DNA of 39,887 nucleotides from Planctomycetia bacterium (GTDB lineage: Bacteria; Planctomycetota; Planctomycetia; Pirellulales; UBA1268). The position numbers and the translations under genes are program-made. Shown here one piece after another: positions 18,778 to 27,735 of this stretch. Under the pieces are notes generated by a model. That model was not told the origin of the DNA, searched no databases, and saw only the letters and a program-made list of their open reading frames with translations. The number at the start of each line of letters is the position of its first letter. Positions within the stretch are counted from its first letter, which is position 1. The stretch is taken from contig JAPLNQ010000179.1 of NCBI GenBank assembly GCA_026401075.1, positions 1 to 39,887 on the forward strand. Reading direction: 5' to 3'.

Positions 18778-20079
18778 TCACGGAGTCCCGATGCAGACGA
18801 GCTTCTCCTGCCGCATGTCGCCCGTGCCGGTGACGACCCGCATGAGGATGCGATCGCCGCAGATCGCGGGCGTCGCCCAGGCCTCGTCGCCGAGCTTATT
18901 CACGGCGAGCGACTCGAACCGCTCGGGGCTGGCCCGGAACACGTGGGTCTCACCCGCCTCGCTCGCGGCATAGATCCTGTCGCCCAGCAGCACGGCCGAC
19001 GCGCTGAAATTGCCGCCGAGCCGGTGCTTCCATCGCTCCTTGCCGGTGGCGGAATCCCAGCAGACGGCGATGCCGGCATCGAGCACGCCGTAGAGGTGGC
19101 CGTCGCGGACGATCATCGACGGCACGTACTCCCGTTCGCCGTTCTCCCAGTCGATCGTGGCTGAGCCGTCGGCTCGCACGGCCGAGACGTGGTTCTTCGG
19201 ATAGCCGCCCGACGTAAACACGCGCTCGCCGTCGGTGACCGGCGTGGTGACACATTCGGTGGTCGCCCCCTCACGCTCCCAGAGCGTGTCGCCGGTGGTT
19301 GGGTCGTAGCTGATCACCTTGTCGCAGCCGGTGAGGATCAACTGATCTCGGCCGAAGAGCCGGAAGATGATCGGCGACGAATAGTTGGGGAACGGCGGCC
19401 GCGGCTTCTTCCAGACGACGTTTCCCGTGCTGCGATCGAGGGCGGCGACGGCCCCGCCCCCCTTGTGGTCGGCCGCCACGAGCACCGTGTCTTTATAGAG
19501 GAAGGGCGACGCACCGTAGCCCTGATGAATCAGATACTTGCAGAGCATCGTCTGCCAGAGTTGCTCGCCGGCGAGCGACAGGGCGGTGATGACCACGGCT
19601 CCAGACGTGGGAAACGCCACGAACAGCCGCTCGCCATCGCAGGCGACGGAACTCGACGCGCCGGTCGAACGCGCGTTCTTCCGCATAGCACCGGTGGCGT
19701 GCACCTGTTTTGTCCAGACGAGCCGGCCGCTGGCCCGCTCGTACGCATAGACCGACTGGCTGCCGACGGCTTCGTCGCAACTGGTGAGGTAGACGCGGTC
19801 GCCGACGACCGTGGGGGAACTCGAGCCACGTCCGGGCACATCGACCGACCAGATCACGTTTTCTGTGTCGGACCAGGTGAGCGGCACCGTCTGCGATGCG
19901 GCCGCGTGGCCGTCGTGTGCGGGCCCGCGCCACGACGGCCAGTCGCGGGCGGAAATTCGCGAAAAGGCCCCATCGGCGGGATCGGCTGCCGCGGAATTTT
20001 CCGACGCGGTAAAAGGATGGAGGGCGGAGGCGACCGCGACCACCGCGCGCCACGACCGCGTGAGCGTGCGCCGAGCCAT
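18778..20079 (-). CDS. PQQ-binding-like beta-propeller protein (secreted)
   Basis: 433 residues from ATG 20079. The N-terminus MARRTLTRSWRAVVAVASAL and an alanine-rich stretch to about residue 35 look like a signal peptide. The mature part opens with DWPSWRGPAHDGHA, the usual start of planctomycete PQQ-like outer proteins. It then shows repeated propeller blades: NVIWSVDVPGRGSSSPTVVGDRVYL, ASGRLVWTKQV, STGNVVWKKPRPPFPNYSSP, TTGDTLWEREG and ATGKERWKHRLGGNFSASAVLLGDRIYAA. The blades resemble quinoprotein dehydrogenases, but many planctomycete members lack quinone ligands, so enzymatic activity is not certain. The gene diverges from the secreted Gfo/Idh/MocA gene across a 140-base gap. Confidence 0.92.
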   Translation of the reverse strand: MARRTLTRSWRAVVAVASALHPFTASENSAAADPADGAFSRISARDWPSWRGPAHDGHAAASQTVPLTWSDTENVIWSVDVPGRGSSSPTVVGDRVYLTSCDEAVGSQSVYAYERASGRLVWTKQVHATGAMRKNARSTGASSSVACDGERLFVAFPTSGAVVITALSLAGEQLWQTMLCKYLIHQGYGASPFLYKDTVLVAADHKGGGAVAALDRSTGNVVWKKPRPPFPNYSSPIIFRLFGRDQLILTGCDKVISYDPTTGDTLWEREGATTECVTTPVTDGERVFTSGGYPKNHVSAVRADGSATIDWENGEREYVPSMIVRDGHLYGVLDAGIAVCWDSATGKERWKHRLGGNFSASAVLLGDRIYAASEAGETHVFRASPERFESLAVNKLGDEAWATPAICGDRILMRVVTGTGDMRQEKLVCIGTP

Positions 20080-20182
20080 GAATGGTACGAATGTCACGAG
20101 AGTCTCCTGCGTGTGGTGACCATCGGGTTGTCCTGCATGCCGGGAACGGCACTTGCGGCCGGCCCCCGCTGGCACCATAGTG

Positions 20183-20203
20183 TTGACGGGAAACAGACGT
20201 CAA
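20183..20203 (+). promoter_or_regulatory. Inverted repeat upstream of the secreted oxidoreductase
   Basis: TTGACG and CGTCAA form a 6-bp inverted repeat with a 9-base spacer, ending 16 bases before the ATG at 20220. The left arm also resembles a -35 hexamer, but no matching -10 fits before the start codon. It could be an operator or a leader hairpin; the evidence is weak. Confidence 0.25.
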
Positions 20204-20219
20204 ACCAGGAGCAACGACC

Positions 20220-21572
20220 ATGGCCAATCGCACTCGCGCGACACGGAGAGGTTTTCTTGGAACTTCCGCTGCCGGGGCTGCGGCGGCCGCCACGACCGGC
20301 ATGGTGCCGTACATCCCCTCGACGGCGACCGCCTTCGCGAACCAGGAGGCCAACGACCGGCCCCGGATCGCCTGCATTGGAACCGGCTCGATGGGCCTGG
20401 GCGACGCGGTTCAGCACGGACAGTTCGGCGACATCCTCGCCGTCTGTGACGTCGACAAGGATCGGGCCGAGCGGGCGAAGTACGACGTGCGGATCGGCAA
20501 GGGCAAGGCCGATGCCTACGGCGACTACCGCAAGGTGCTCGAGCGGAAGGACATCGACGTCGTCAGCATCGTCACCACCGACCCGTGGCACGTGAAGATC
20601 GCGATCGAGGCCCTGCAGGCGGGCAAGCACGTCTTCTGCCAGAAGCCGCTTTCGCTCACGCTCGAAGAGAACCAGCTCGCCTGGGCTGCGGCTGAAAAAT
20701 TTCCGAAGCTCCAGTTCTTCATCGGCACGCAGCAGCGGGCTCAGAAAGACCAGTTCTGCCGCGCCGTGAACATCGTCCACAAGGGCCTGCTCGGCGAGAT
20801 CCAGAAGGTGACGGCCAGCATCGGCTCGAGCCCGGTCGGCGGACCCTTCGCGATCGAGAACGTTCCCGGCGGCCTCGACTGGGACATGTGGCTCGGCCAG
20901 GCACCCAAGGTGCCCTTCCGCAACCGTCGCTGCCACTACGAGTTCCGCTGGTGGTACGAATATTCGGGTGGCAAGTTCACCGACTGGGGTGCGCACCATG
21001 TCGACATCGCGCAGTGGGCGCTGAAGGAAGACGTCAAGGGCAAGGGACCGATCGAGATCAACGGCGTCGATGCCCGCCACCCGGTGCCGTTCAAGGATGG
21101 CTATCCGACCGTCGACGACGAATACAACACGGCCTACGACTTTTCCGTTCCCTGCAAGTTTGCCAGTGGCGTGGAGCTGATCGTGACCAGCCGCGGCGAT
21201 AACGGGATTCTCTTCGAGGGCACGAAGGGGCGGCTCTTCGTGAATCGCAGCAAGATCACCGGCACGCCGATCGAGGAGGGCTGGGACAAGGACGCCTTCG
21301 GCGACGACGACTTGAAGGCGCTCTACAAGGGCAAGCCCTTCGAGGGGCACAAGCAGAACTTCTACCGCTGTATCCGCGAGGGCGGCCTGCCGGTGTCTGA
21401 CGTCTATAGCCACATCATCGCGATGAACACCTGCCACCTGGCGGCGATCGCAGCCCGGCTCGGTCGGACGATCAAGTGGGATCCCGCCGCGGAAAAGATC
21501 GTCGGCGACGATCAGGCGGCGGCGTTTGCCTCCCGCAAGCCCCGCGAAGGCTACGAAATCCCGCGGGTGTGA
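20220..21572 (+). CDS. Gfo/Idh/MocA oxidoreductase with Tat signal (exported)
   Basis: 450 residues; AGGAG lies about 8 bases before the ATG. The N-terminus TRATRRGFLGTSAAGAAAAA carries the twin-arginine motif (R9-R10), so the folded, cofactor-loaded protein should be exported. The Rossmann motif is IGTGSMG (G54, G56, G59). The usual EKP is QKP near residue 140. The substrate domain has GGKFTDWGAHHVDIAQW and the C-terminal VSDVYSHIIAMNTCHLAAIA, typical of the large planctomycete Tat-exported subgroup that is often linked to glycan processing. It is only distantly related to the cytoplasmic paralogue at 5667. The next gene converges 5 bases downstream. Substrate unknown. Confidence 0.95.
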   Translation: MANRTRATRRGFLGTSAAGAAAAATTGMVPYIPSTATAFANQEANDRPRIACIGTGSMGLGDAVQHGQFGDILAVCDVDKDRAERAKYDVRIGKGKADAYGDYRKVLERKDIDVVSIVTTDPWHVKIAIEALQAGKHVFCQKPLSLTLEENQLAWAAAEKFPKLQFFIGTQQRAQKDQFCRAVNIVHKGLLGEIQKVTASIGSSPVGGPFAIENVPGGLDWDMWLGQAPKVPFRNRRCHYEFRWWYEYSGGKFTDWGAHHVDIAQWALKEDVKGKGPIEINGVDARHPVPFKDGYPTVDDEYNTAYDFSVPCKFASGVELIVTSRGDNGILFEGTKGRLFVNRSKITGTPIEEGWDKDAFGDDDLKALYKGKPFEGHKQNFYRCIREGGLPVSDVYSHIIAMNTCHLAAIAARLGRTIKWDPAAEKIVGDDQAAAFASRKPREGYEIPRV

Positions 21573-21577
21573 GCCTG

Positions 21578-23587
21578 CTAGTCTGCGAGCCCGCGTCGGA
21601 TCGCGTCGGGAGGAATGCCGAGTGCCGTGGCCACTGCTGCGGCCACGGTCGCCGGATCGCCCGGAGGCTCGACCGCGATCACGGTGCGGCCGCTTCGGGC
21701 TGCGATGTCGGCGGTGGCGGCGTCGGCATCGACGAGCACGATCGTGCCGGCGGTGATGAGGGTATTGACGAGGGCCTCGATGACTGCGAGCGGCGACACG
21801 CCGACCGCCACGTCGGCACGCGACACCTCGGCCGCCCGAAGTCTGTCGATCACGAGCACGTCGCAAAGGTCGTATGGAAAGCCCCTGGCGGCGAGCGACC
21901 GCCAGTCAAGTTCGCAGACGGCGGCGTCAATGTCGGGCGAGACGAGCAGATCCCGTGCGGCATCGGCGGTGACGTTCGGCTCTGCGGAACATTGCCAGCC
22001 AGCCAGCCACTTGCCCGTTCCGCAGGTGAGCCCGGGCGTTCTGCCTGCTGCCAGCAGGATCCGCTCCAGAATCCTCGCGGTGAGCGTGGCCGAGGCGGGT
22101 GCGCCGATGCCATGGTCCGCCGCCTGCCCTGATCCAAGGATCGCCGCGATCGGGATCCGGCCGGGGGCGCTCGTTGTGAAAAGCAGATCCACGATCGCCT
22201 CGCCGACCGGCTGGCCGGGCCCCTGGGAAGGGCGTGCATGAATCATCAACTGGGGCCCTGCATTGACCTCGCAGACCGCCGCACCCTGCTCGCGTGGCGA
22301 GCGGTCGATGTCACGAGCAACCAGATCGATCCCGGCGATGTCGAGGCCGACGGCCCGCGCCGCCCGCACGGCGATCGCGGCGATCTCGGGATGCACGCTG
22401 GCCGTCACGTCGAGGCCATGCGTGCCGATCTGCTTCACAAGCACACGGCGGCCATCTGCCGGAACGGTCTCCGGCGTTACGCCCTCCTGGTCGAGTTGTG
22501 CCAGCACGGTGGCATCGAGATCGACCGTTTTGTTCGGCATCGCCGCGGAGCGACCGCGACGCGGATCGGAGTTGATTTGGAGATCGATCAGTTCGGCGAT
22601 CGTCGCGCGGCCGTCGCCGGTCACGTAGATGTGCTCCCCCTTCGCGCAGGCCACCATCCGGTCGCCAACCACCAAGAGGCGGTGTTCAACGCCGGGTACG
22701 AACTGCTCGACGACGACGGTCTGCTCCCGCCGTCCTTCACTGGAAGCCACGGGAAAAGCGCGTTCGATCTCCTCGCGGCAGGAGAGGTTCAAGAACACGC
22801 CCCGTCCGTGGTTCCCGTCGGCCGGCTTGACGACGACGGGCATGCCGACTGCCTGCGCGGTTTCCCAGGCCTCGGCGGCCGACGAGACGACACGGCCAAG
22901 GGGCACCGGTACGCCTGCCGCCGCGAGCACGTCCTTCGTCAGTTGCTTATCGACCGCGATGCCCTCGGCGATCGACGACGTGCGATCGGTCACCGCGGTC
23001 CAGATACGGCGTTGGCGGATGCCCTGGCCGAACTGCACCATGCTCTCCCGGCCGATCCGCCGCCAGGGAATGCCGCGGGCTGCTGCGGCACGGACGATCA
23101 GCATCGTGCCCGGGCCGACGCAGACGTCGTCGGCGAGATCCGTGAGGCGATCGATGGCGGGCATGAGATCAGGCGGGTCCCCCGCGAGTTCGTCATCCAG
23201 GATCGCGGCAGCCTCGCGAAGGCAAGCCTCCGCGAGCACCGGGTCGTGGGCTTCGAGGACGATCCGAAACAATCCGGGCTCGCCCGCAGGCATCACCCGC
23301 AGGAATGCAGTCACCGGCGGGCGTGCCTGCGACTGGAGTGCCAGCGCAACCTGACCGAGCAGCAATGGCCAGTCGGTGCGGAGGTCTTCCCGGACTGACG
23401 GGTCAGTCGGGGCGAACACCCCGAAAAGTTCGCGCCGCTGCGGCAGCGCGGCGTCGATCCGCGCCAGCGCCGCGGCAATCGCCGCCACCGGGGCGGCCGC
23501 TCCCAGCCGAACGGTCGCATCGTAGATTTCCGCCTCCCGTGCCCAGACGTTTGGCGCCAACACATGCCGGCCTACGCAGATTTCCAT
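21578..23587 (-). CDS. Cyanophycin synthetase-like protein, CphA2-type (inactive Mur half)
   Basis: 669 residues, clearly shorter than the roughly 870 of typical CphA1. After a CphA-like N-terminal domain, the ATP-grasp region carries KQLTKDVLAAAGVPVPLGRVV near residue 214, the nucleotide-binding MPVVVKPADGNHGRGVFLNL near 248, and the metal-binding CEVNAGPQLMIH near 440. The C-terminal half keeps Mur-ligase landmarks (RIPIAAILGSG near 478; DIDAAVCELDWRSLAARGFPYDLCDVLVI). Where CphA1 has the P-loop GTNGKTT, this protein has GSGQAADHG, so the second ATP site should be dead. As I recall, cyanobacterial CphA2, which joins beta-Asp-Arg dipeptides, shows the same shortening and loss. The protein could make or remodel an Asp/Arg-type polymer. 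No cyanophycinase or CphA1 is adjacent. Confidence 0.8.
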   Translation of the reverse strand: MEICVGRHVLAPNVWAREAEIYDATVRLGAAAPVAAIAAALARIDAALPQRRELFGVFAPTDPSVREDLRTDWPLLLGQVALALQSQARPPVTAFLRVMPAGEPGLFRIVLEAHDPVLAEACLREAAAILDDELAGDPPDLMPAIDRLTDLADDVCVGPGTMLIVRAAAARGIPWRRIGRESMVQFGQGIRQRRIWTAVTDRTSSIAEGIAVDKQLTKDVLAAAGVPVPLGRVVSSAAEAWETAQAVGMPVVVKPADGNHGRGVFLNLSCREEIERAFPVASSEGRREQTVVVEQFVPGVEHRLLVVGDRMVACAKGEHIYVTGDGRATIAELIDLQINSDPRRGRSAAMPNKTVDLDATVLAQLDQEGVTPETVPADGRRVLVKQIGTHGLDVTASVHPEIAAIAVRAARAVGLDIAGIDLVARDIDRSPREQGAAVCEVNAGPQLMIHARPSQGPGQPVGEAIVDLLFTTSAPGRIPIAAILGSGQAADHGIGAPASATLTARILERILLAAGRTPGLTCGTGKWLAGWQCSAEPNVTADAARDLLVSPDIDAAVCELDWRSLAARGFPYDLCDVLVIDRLRAAEVSRADVAVGVSPLAVIEALVNTLITAGTIVLVDADAATADIAARSGRTVIAVEPPGDPATVAAAVATALGIPPDAIRRGLAD

Positions 23588-23649
23588 GCCACCCGCCCGT
23601 TTTTGTACCGCGTGTTGCCGTTCTGCCCAAGACTGTCCCGTCCTGAAAC

Positions 23650-23670
23650 CGAAGGTATAATAGAATATTA
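23650..23670 (+). promoter_or_regulatory. AT-rich candidate promoter of the PSCyt1/DUF1501 operon
   Basis: A perfect TATAAT at 23656-23661 lies in an AT-rich island (with a short ATAAT/ATTAT inverted repeat) in otherwise GC-rich DNA, about 98 bases upstream of the first PSCyt1 start. No good -35 is present at the right spacing. The same island could equally serve the divergent CphA-like gene. Candidate only. Confidence 0.35.
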
Positions 23671-23758
23671 TGAAGGCAGGACGCCATCCGGATCCGCGTC
23701 AGGCAGGTGCTGGTGCACCTCTGGCGGCGAAGCGGGTGTTTTCCAAGGGAGTGATCCT

Positions 23759-26296
23759 ATGGTGCACAGCTTTGCGGGCCGGTGCGGCCCTGTGGCAATG
23801 GCCGCGGCGGCGTATCTGTGGGCCGCGTCGGCCGCGTCGGCGGCGCCGGTATCTTTTAGTCGCGACATCCGGCCGATCCTTTCCGACAACTGCTTCTCCT
23901 GCCACGGCCCCGATGCCGGCCATCGGCAGGCCGACCTACGGCTGGATGTCCGGGGCGACGCCGTGACGGCCGGTGCGATCGTGCCCGGCAAGCCTGCCGA
24001 AAGCACGCTCGTGTCGCGGATCAACGCGACCGACTCAGACGAACTGATGCCGCCTCCGGAGTCGCACAAGAAGCTCGACGCGAAGCAGAAGGAACTGCTC
24101 ACGCAGTGGATCTCGCAGGGGGCGGAATATCGGAAGCACTGGGCCTACGAGCAGCCAGTCAAGGTCGCTGTGCCCGCCGGCACCACTGCCGTGGATCATC
24201 TCGTGCGGAAGCGTCTGGCCGCGGTCGGCCTCGCACCGTCGCCCGAGGCCGATCGGCGAACGCTCATCCGCCGGCTGTCACTCGACCTGCTCGGCCTGCC
24301 GCCCACTCCCGACGAGGTTGCGGCATTCGTCGCCGACACACGTCCGGATGCATACGTATTCCTGGTAGACCGCCTGCTTGCCAGCCCGCACTACGGCGAG
24401 CAGATGGCGATCGGCTGGCTCGATGTCGTCCGCTTCGCCGACACGATTGGCTACCACAGCGACACCCCGCGAAATGTCTGGCCCTACCGCGACTGGGTGA
24501 TCAGGAGCTTCAACGACAACCAGCCCTTTGACCAGTTCACGATCCATCAAGTGGCCGGCGACCTCGTGCCCGATGCGAATCAGGAGACCCGCGTTGGCTC
24601 GGGGTTCAACCGGCTCCTGCTCACGACCGAGGAAGGGGGCGCCCAGGCCAAGGACTACGAGGCGCGGATGCTCACCGACCGCGTTCGCGCGATCGGTGCC
24701 GCCTGGCTCGGCCAGACAACCGGCTGCGCGCAGTGCCACGACCACAAGTTCGACCCGTTCAAGACCCGCGATTTCTACGCGCTCGGCGCCTTCTTCGCCG
24801 ACATCAAGGAGCCAATCATCGGCCATCCGGAGGATGGGATGATCGTCGGCACGCCGGAGGAAAAGGAGCGGCTGGCGGAGCTCGACGCTGCCCTCGCCGA
24901 GGCGAAGAAAAAATTCGACGCGATCGTGCCCCAGCTCGATACGGCGCAGCAGCAGTGGGAGGCCGACATCGTCGCCTACAGCGTGACGCTTCCCGAGCTG
25001 GCCGCCGATGCAAAGGCGACCGACGCCGAGAAGAACGTTGCCAAGCAGGTGGCGGCCAGCCTCGCCAAGGAGCCGGCCAAGCGTGATGGGAACGACAAGA
25101 ACAGGCTGCGCGACTATTTTCGCGCGAAGGCCACCAAGCTGTTCCAGGCGGAGCGGGATAGCCTGGCGACGGCCGAGAAGCAGCGCAAGGAGTTCTACGA
25201 CCCGCTGGTGAAGTGCCTCGTCAGCGTCCACGCCGACACGCCTCGGACCGTCCGCATCCTGCCCCGCGGCAACTGGATGGACGAGACGGGCGAAGTGGTG
25301 AAGCCGGCGCTCCCGGCCTACCTGCCGCAGCCCGCGATCGAAGGCCGCGAGCCGAACCGGCTCGACCTCGCCCAGTGGCTCGTCTCGCGGGACAACCCGC
25401 TCACCGCCCGGGTCGTGATGAACCGGCTCTGGAGGCAGTTCTTCGGGACGGGGCTTTCCAAGGTGCTCGATGATCTGGGCGCCCAGGGTGAGCCGCCTGT
25501 CAATCCGGAACTGCTCGACTGGCTGGCCTGCGAGTTCATGGATTCCAAGTGGAACATGAAGCACATGGTTCGCACGATCGTCACGAGCGACGCCTACAAG
25601 CAGACCTCCGTCGCCACGCCTCAGCTGGTGGCCGCCGACCCCTACAACCGCGAGCTGGCACGGCAGTCAACATTCCGCGTCGATGCCGAGTGCGTGCGTG
25701 ACGCGGCGCTCTCCATCTCGGGCCTGCTCGTCCGCACGATCGGCGGCCCAAGCGTGAAGCCCTACCAGCCTGACGGCTACTGGGAGAATCTCAATTTTCC
25801 GGTGCGGACCTACCCGAACGACACGGGCGAGAAGCAGTATCGCCGTGGTCTCTACACCTGGTGGCAGAGGTCGTTTCTCCACCCGAGCATGCTCGCCTTC
25901 GACGCGCCGAGCCGTGAGGAATGCTGTGCCGAACGAAACCGCTCCAACATCCCCCAGCAGGCGCTCGTGCTCCTGAACGACCCCAGCTATGTCGAGGCGG
26001 CGCGGAGCCTGGCGGCCCGGATTCTCAAGGAATGCAACGGGTCCCCGGAGGAACGCATGGCATGGGCCTGGCGTCAGGTGCTGCAAAGGCTGCCTCGCGT
26101 GGAGGAGATGGAGACAGTGATGCCGCTCGTGCGGACGCACATCGAACACTACAAGGCCGACCCTGCCGCCGCAGAGTCGCTGCTCAAGACCGGCCTGACG
26201 GCCGTGCCGCCCGACGTCGACAAGTCGGAACTGGCCGCCTGGACCCACGTGGCCCGCGTGCTCTTGAATCTCCACGAAACAATCACGAGGCCATGA
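23759..26296 (+). CDS. PSCyt1/DUF1549/DUF1553 protein, first copy
   Basis: 845 residues from ATG 23759, with AAGGGAG about 9 bases upstream. A signal peptide (residues 1-29, ending ASAA) is followed by a cytochrome-like heme site CFSCH (45-49) in the PSCyt1 domain. DUF1549 starts near residue 145 (RKRLAAVGLAPSPEADRRTL) and holds a second CxxCH in CAQCHDHKFDP near 324. A lysine- and glutamate-rich helical stretch of about 150 residues follows, then DUF1553 (LDLAQWLVSRDNPLTARVVMNRLW). It is exported and probably redox-active or heme-binding; the reaction is unknown. The stop overlaps the next start in ATGA, indicating translational coupling to DUF1501. Confidence 0.94.
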   Translation: MVHSFAGRCGPVAMAAAAYLWAASAASAAPVSFSRDIRPILSDNCFSCHGPDAGHRQADLRLDVRGDAVTAGAIVPGKPAESTLVSRINATDSDELMPPPESHKKLDAKQKELLTQWISQGAEYRKHWAYEQPVKVAVPAGTTAVDHLVRKRLAAVGLAPSPEADRRTLIRRLSLDLLGLPPTPDEVAAFVADTRPDAYVFLVDRLLASPHYGEQMAIGWLDVVRFADTIGYHSDTPRNVWPYRDWVIRSFNDNQPFDQFTIHQVAGDLVPDANQETRVGSGFNRLLLTTEEGGAQAKDYEARMLTDRVRAIGAAWLGQTTGCAQCHDHKFDPFKTRDFYALGAFFADIKEPIIGHPEDGMIVGTPEEKERLAELDAALAEAKKKFDAIVPQLDTAQQQWEADIVAYSVTLPELAADAKATDAEKNVAKQVAASLAKEPAKRDGNDKNRLRDYFRAKATKLFQAERDSLATAEKQRKEFYDPLVKCLVSVHADTPRTVRILPRGNWMDETGEVVKPALPAYLPQPAIEGREPNRLDLAQWLVSRDNPLTARVVMNRLWRQFFGTGLSKVLDDLGAQGEPPVNPELLDWLACEFMDSKWNMKHMVRTIVTSDAYKQTSVATPQLVAADPYNRELARQSTFRVDAECVRDAALSISGLLVRTIGGPSVKPYQPDGYWENLNFPVRTYPNDTGEKQYRRGLYTWWQRSFLHPSMLAFDAPSREECCAERNRSNIPQQALVLLNDPSYVEAARSLAARILKECNGSPEERMAWAWRQVLQRLPRVEEMETVMPLVRTHIEHYKADPAAAESLLKTGLTAVPPDVDKSELAAWTHVARVLLNLHETITRP

Positions 26297-27735
26297 CCAT
26301 GAATGTCATCAATGGCATGACGATGCAGCAGCACAATTGGATCGCTCGGCGGGCCTTTCTCGGGCAGACTGCTCAGGGCGTGGGGGCCGTGGCGCTCGCA
26401 TCGCTCTCCTCATCACGGTTGCTCGAGGCCGCGCCGCTCCGCGGAGTGCTGGAAAAGCCGCCGCTGCCGCAGCAGGCGAAGCGGGTGATCTGGCTGAGCA
26501 TGGCTGGCGGGCCGTCGCACCTGGAGACCTTCGACCACAAGCCGAAGCTGGCGGAGCTCGACGGCAAGCCGATGCCCGAGAGCATGACGAAGGGGCAGCA
26601 GCTCGCGCAGTTGCAGGGGCAGAAGCTGATCTGTTTCGGCCCGCAGCATCCCTTTTCGAAGATGGGACCAAGCGGCACCGAAATCTGCTCGCTCTTTCCC
26701 CACATCGGCTCGGTGCTCGGCGACATCTGCCTGATCCGTTCGATGACCACCGACGCCATCAACCACGACCCGGCCCACATGTTCATGAACACCGGGTCGC
26801 AGATCGCGGGCCGGCCGAGCATGGGGGCGTGGGTGACTTATGGACTGGGGAGCGACGCCGCCGACCTGCCTGGCTTCGTGGTGCTCACGTCGCTCGGCAA
26901 GGGTGGCCAGAACCAGCCGATCGCTGCCCGGCAGTGGTCGAGCGGATTCCTGCCGAGCCGGTATCAGGGTGTGCAGATGCGGAGCAAGGGGGATCCCGTG
27001 CTCTATCTGGGCAACCCTGCCGGCGTCACGCGGGAGCGGCAGGGGGCCGACATCGCCGCGATCAACGCCATCAACGCGCAGCACGACGCGCTGACGGGCG
27101 ACCCCGAGATCGCCGCGCGGATCGCCCAGTATGAAATGGCCTTTGCGATGCAGGCGAGCGTGCCGGAGCTGATGGACACGAAGAACGAGAGTGCCAAGAC
27201 GCTCGAACTCTACGGCTGCCAGCCGGGCGATGGTTCGTTCGCCTCGAACTGCCTGCTCGCGCGGCGGCTGGCCGAGCGCGGCGTGCGGTTCATCCAGCTC
27301 TATCACAAGGACTGGGACCATCACGGCGGTGTGAAGGATGGCGTCAGGCTCAAGGCGGAGGAGATCGACCGGGCATGCATGGCCCTGATCACCGATCTCA
27401 AGGATCGCGGCATGCTCGACAGCACGATCGTCGTCTGGGCAGGCGAGTTTGGGCGGACGCCGATGTCGCAGGGTGGCAGCGGCCGCGACCACCACAACAA
27501 GGCGATGAGCGTCTGGATGGCCGGTGGCGGGATAAAGGGCGGGCTCGTCTACGGAGCCAGCGACGAGCTGGGCTATGCGGCGGTGGAAAACGTCTGCACG
27601 GTCCACGACCTCCATGCCACGATGCTGCACCAGCTCGGCATCCAGCACGACGCATTCAGCGTGAAGTTTCAGGGTCTCGACGCCAAGCTCACCGGCGTCG
27701 AGGGAGCCAATGTTCTGAAGGACATTCTCGCATGA
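26293..27735 (+). CDS. DUF1501 protein with Tat-like signal, first copy
   Basis: 480 residues from ATG 26293, which overlaps the previous stop in ATGA; a further in-frame ATG at 26299 is possible. The N-terminus has an IARRAFLGQTAQGVGAVALA twin-arginine-like signal. The body follows the DUF1501 (alkaline-phosphatase-like) pattern: KRVIWLSMAGGPSHLETFDHKPKL, INHDPAHMFMNTGS, ASNCLLARRLAERGVRFIQL, and the metal-site-like VVWAGEFGRTPMSQGGSGRDHHNKA. The C-terminus is DVHGEVV-like in family members but GANVLKDILA here. The paired PSCyt1 and DUF1501 are co-exported in planctomycetes and presumably act together. It is coupled by a second ATGA to the following PSCyt1 copy. Confidence 0.95.
   Translation: MTMNVINGMTMQQHNWIARRAFLGQTAQGVGAVALASLSSSRLLEAAPLRGVLEKPPLPQQAKRVIWLSMAGGPSHLETFDHKPKLAELDGKPMPESMTKGQQLAQLQGQKLICFGPQHPFSKMGPSGTEICSLFPHIGSVLGDICLIRSMTTDAINHDPAHMFMNTGSQIAGRPSMGAWVTYGLGSDAADLPGFVVLTSLGKGGQNQPIAARQWSSGFLPSRYQGVQMRSKGDPVLYLGNPAGVTRERQGADIAAINAINAQHDALTGDPEIAARIAQYEMAFAMQASVPELMDTKNESAKTLELYGCQPGDGSFASNCLLARRLAERGVRFIQLYHKDWDHHGGVKDGVRLKAEEIDRACMALITDLKDRGMLDSTIVVWAGEFGRTPMSQGGSGRDHHNKAMSVWMAGGGIKGGLVYGASDELGYAAVENVCTVHDLHATMLHQLGIQHDAFSVKFQGLDAKLTGVEGANVLKDILA

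Noticed and set aside
20094-21866. 590-codon open frame on the minus strand
   Set aside because: Antisense to the secreted Gfo/Idh/MocA gene and spanning its flank; no signal, motif or plausible start site.
22238-23398. 386-codon open frame on the plus strand
   Set aside because: Antisense to the cyanophycin-synthetase-like gene; composition is that of a shadow frame.
23670-23966. Small open frame upstream of the first PSCyt1 gene
   Set aside because: It runs into PSCyt1 in another frame, has no ribosome binding site or family resemblance, and the PSCyt1 start has a good one.
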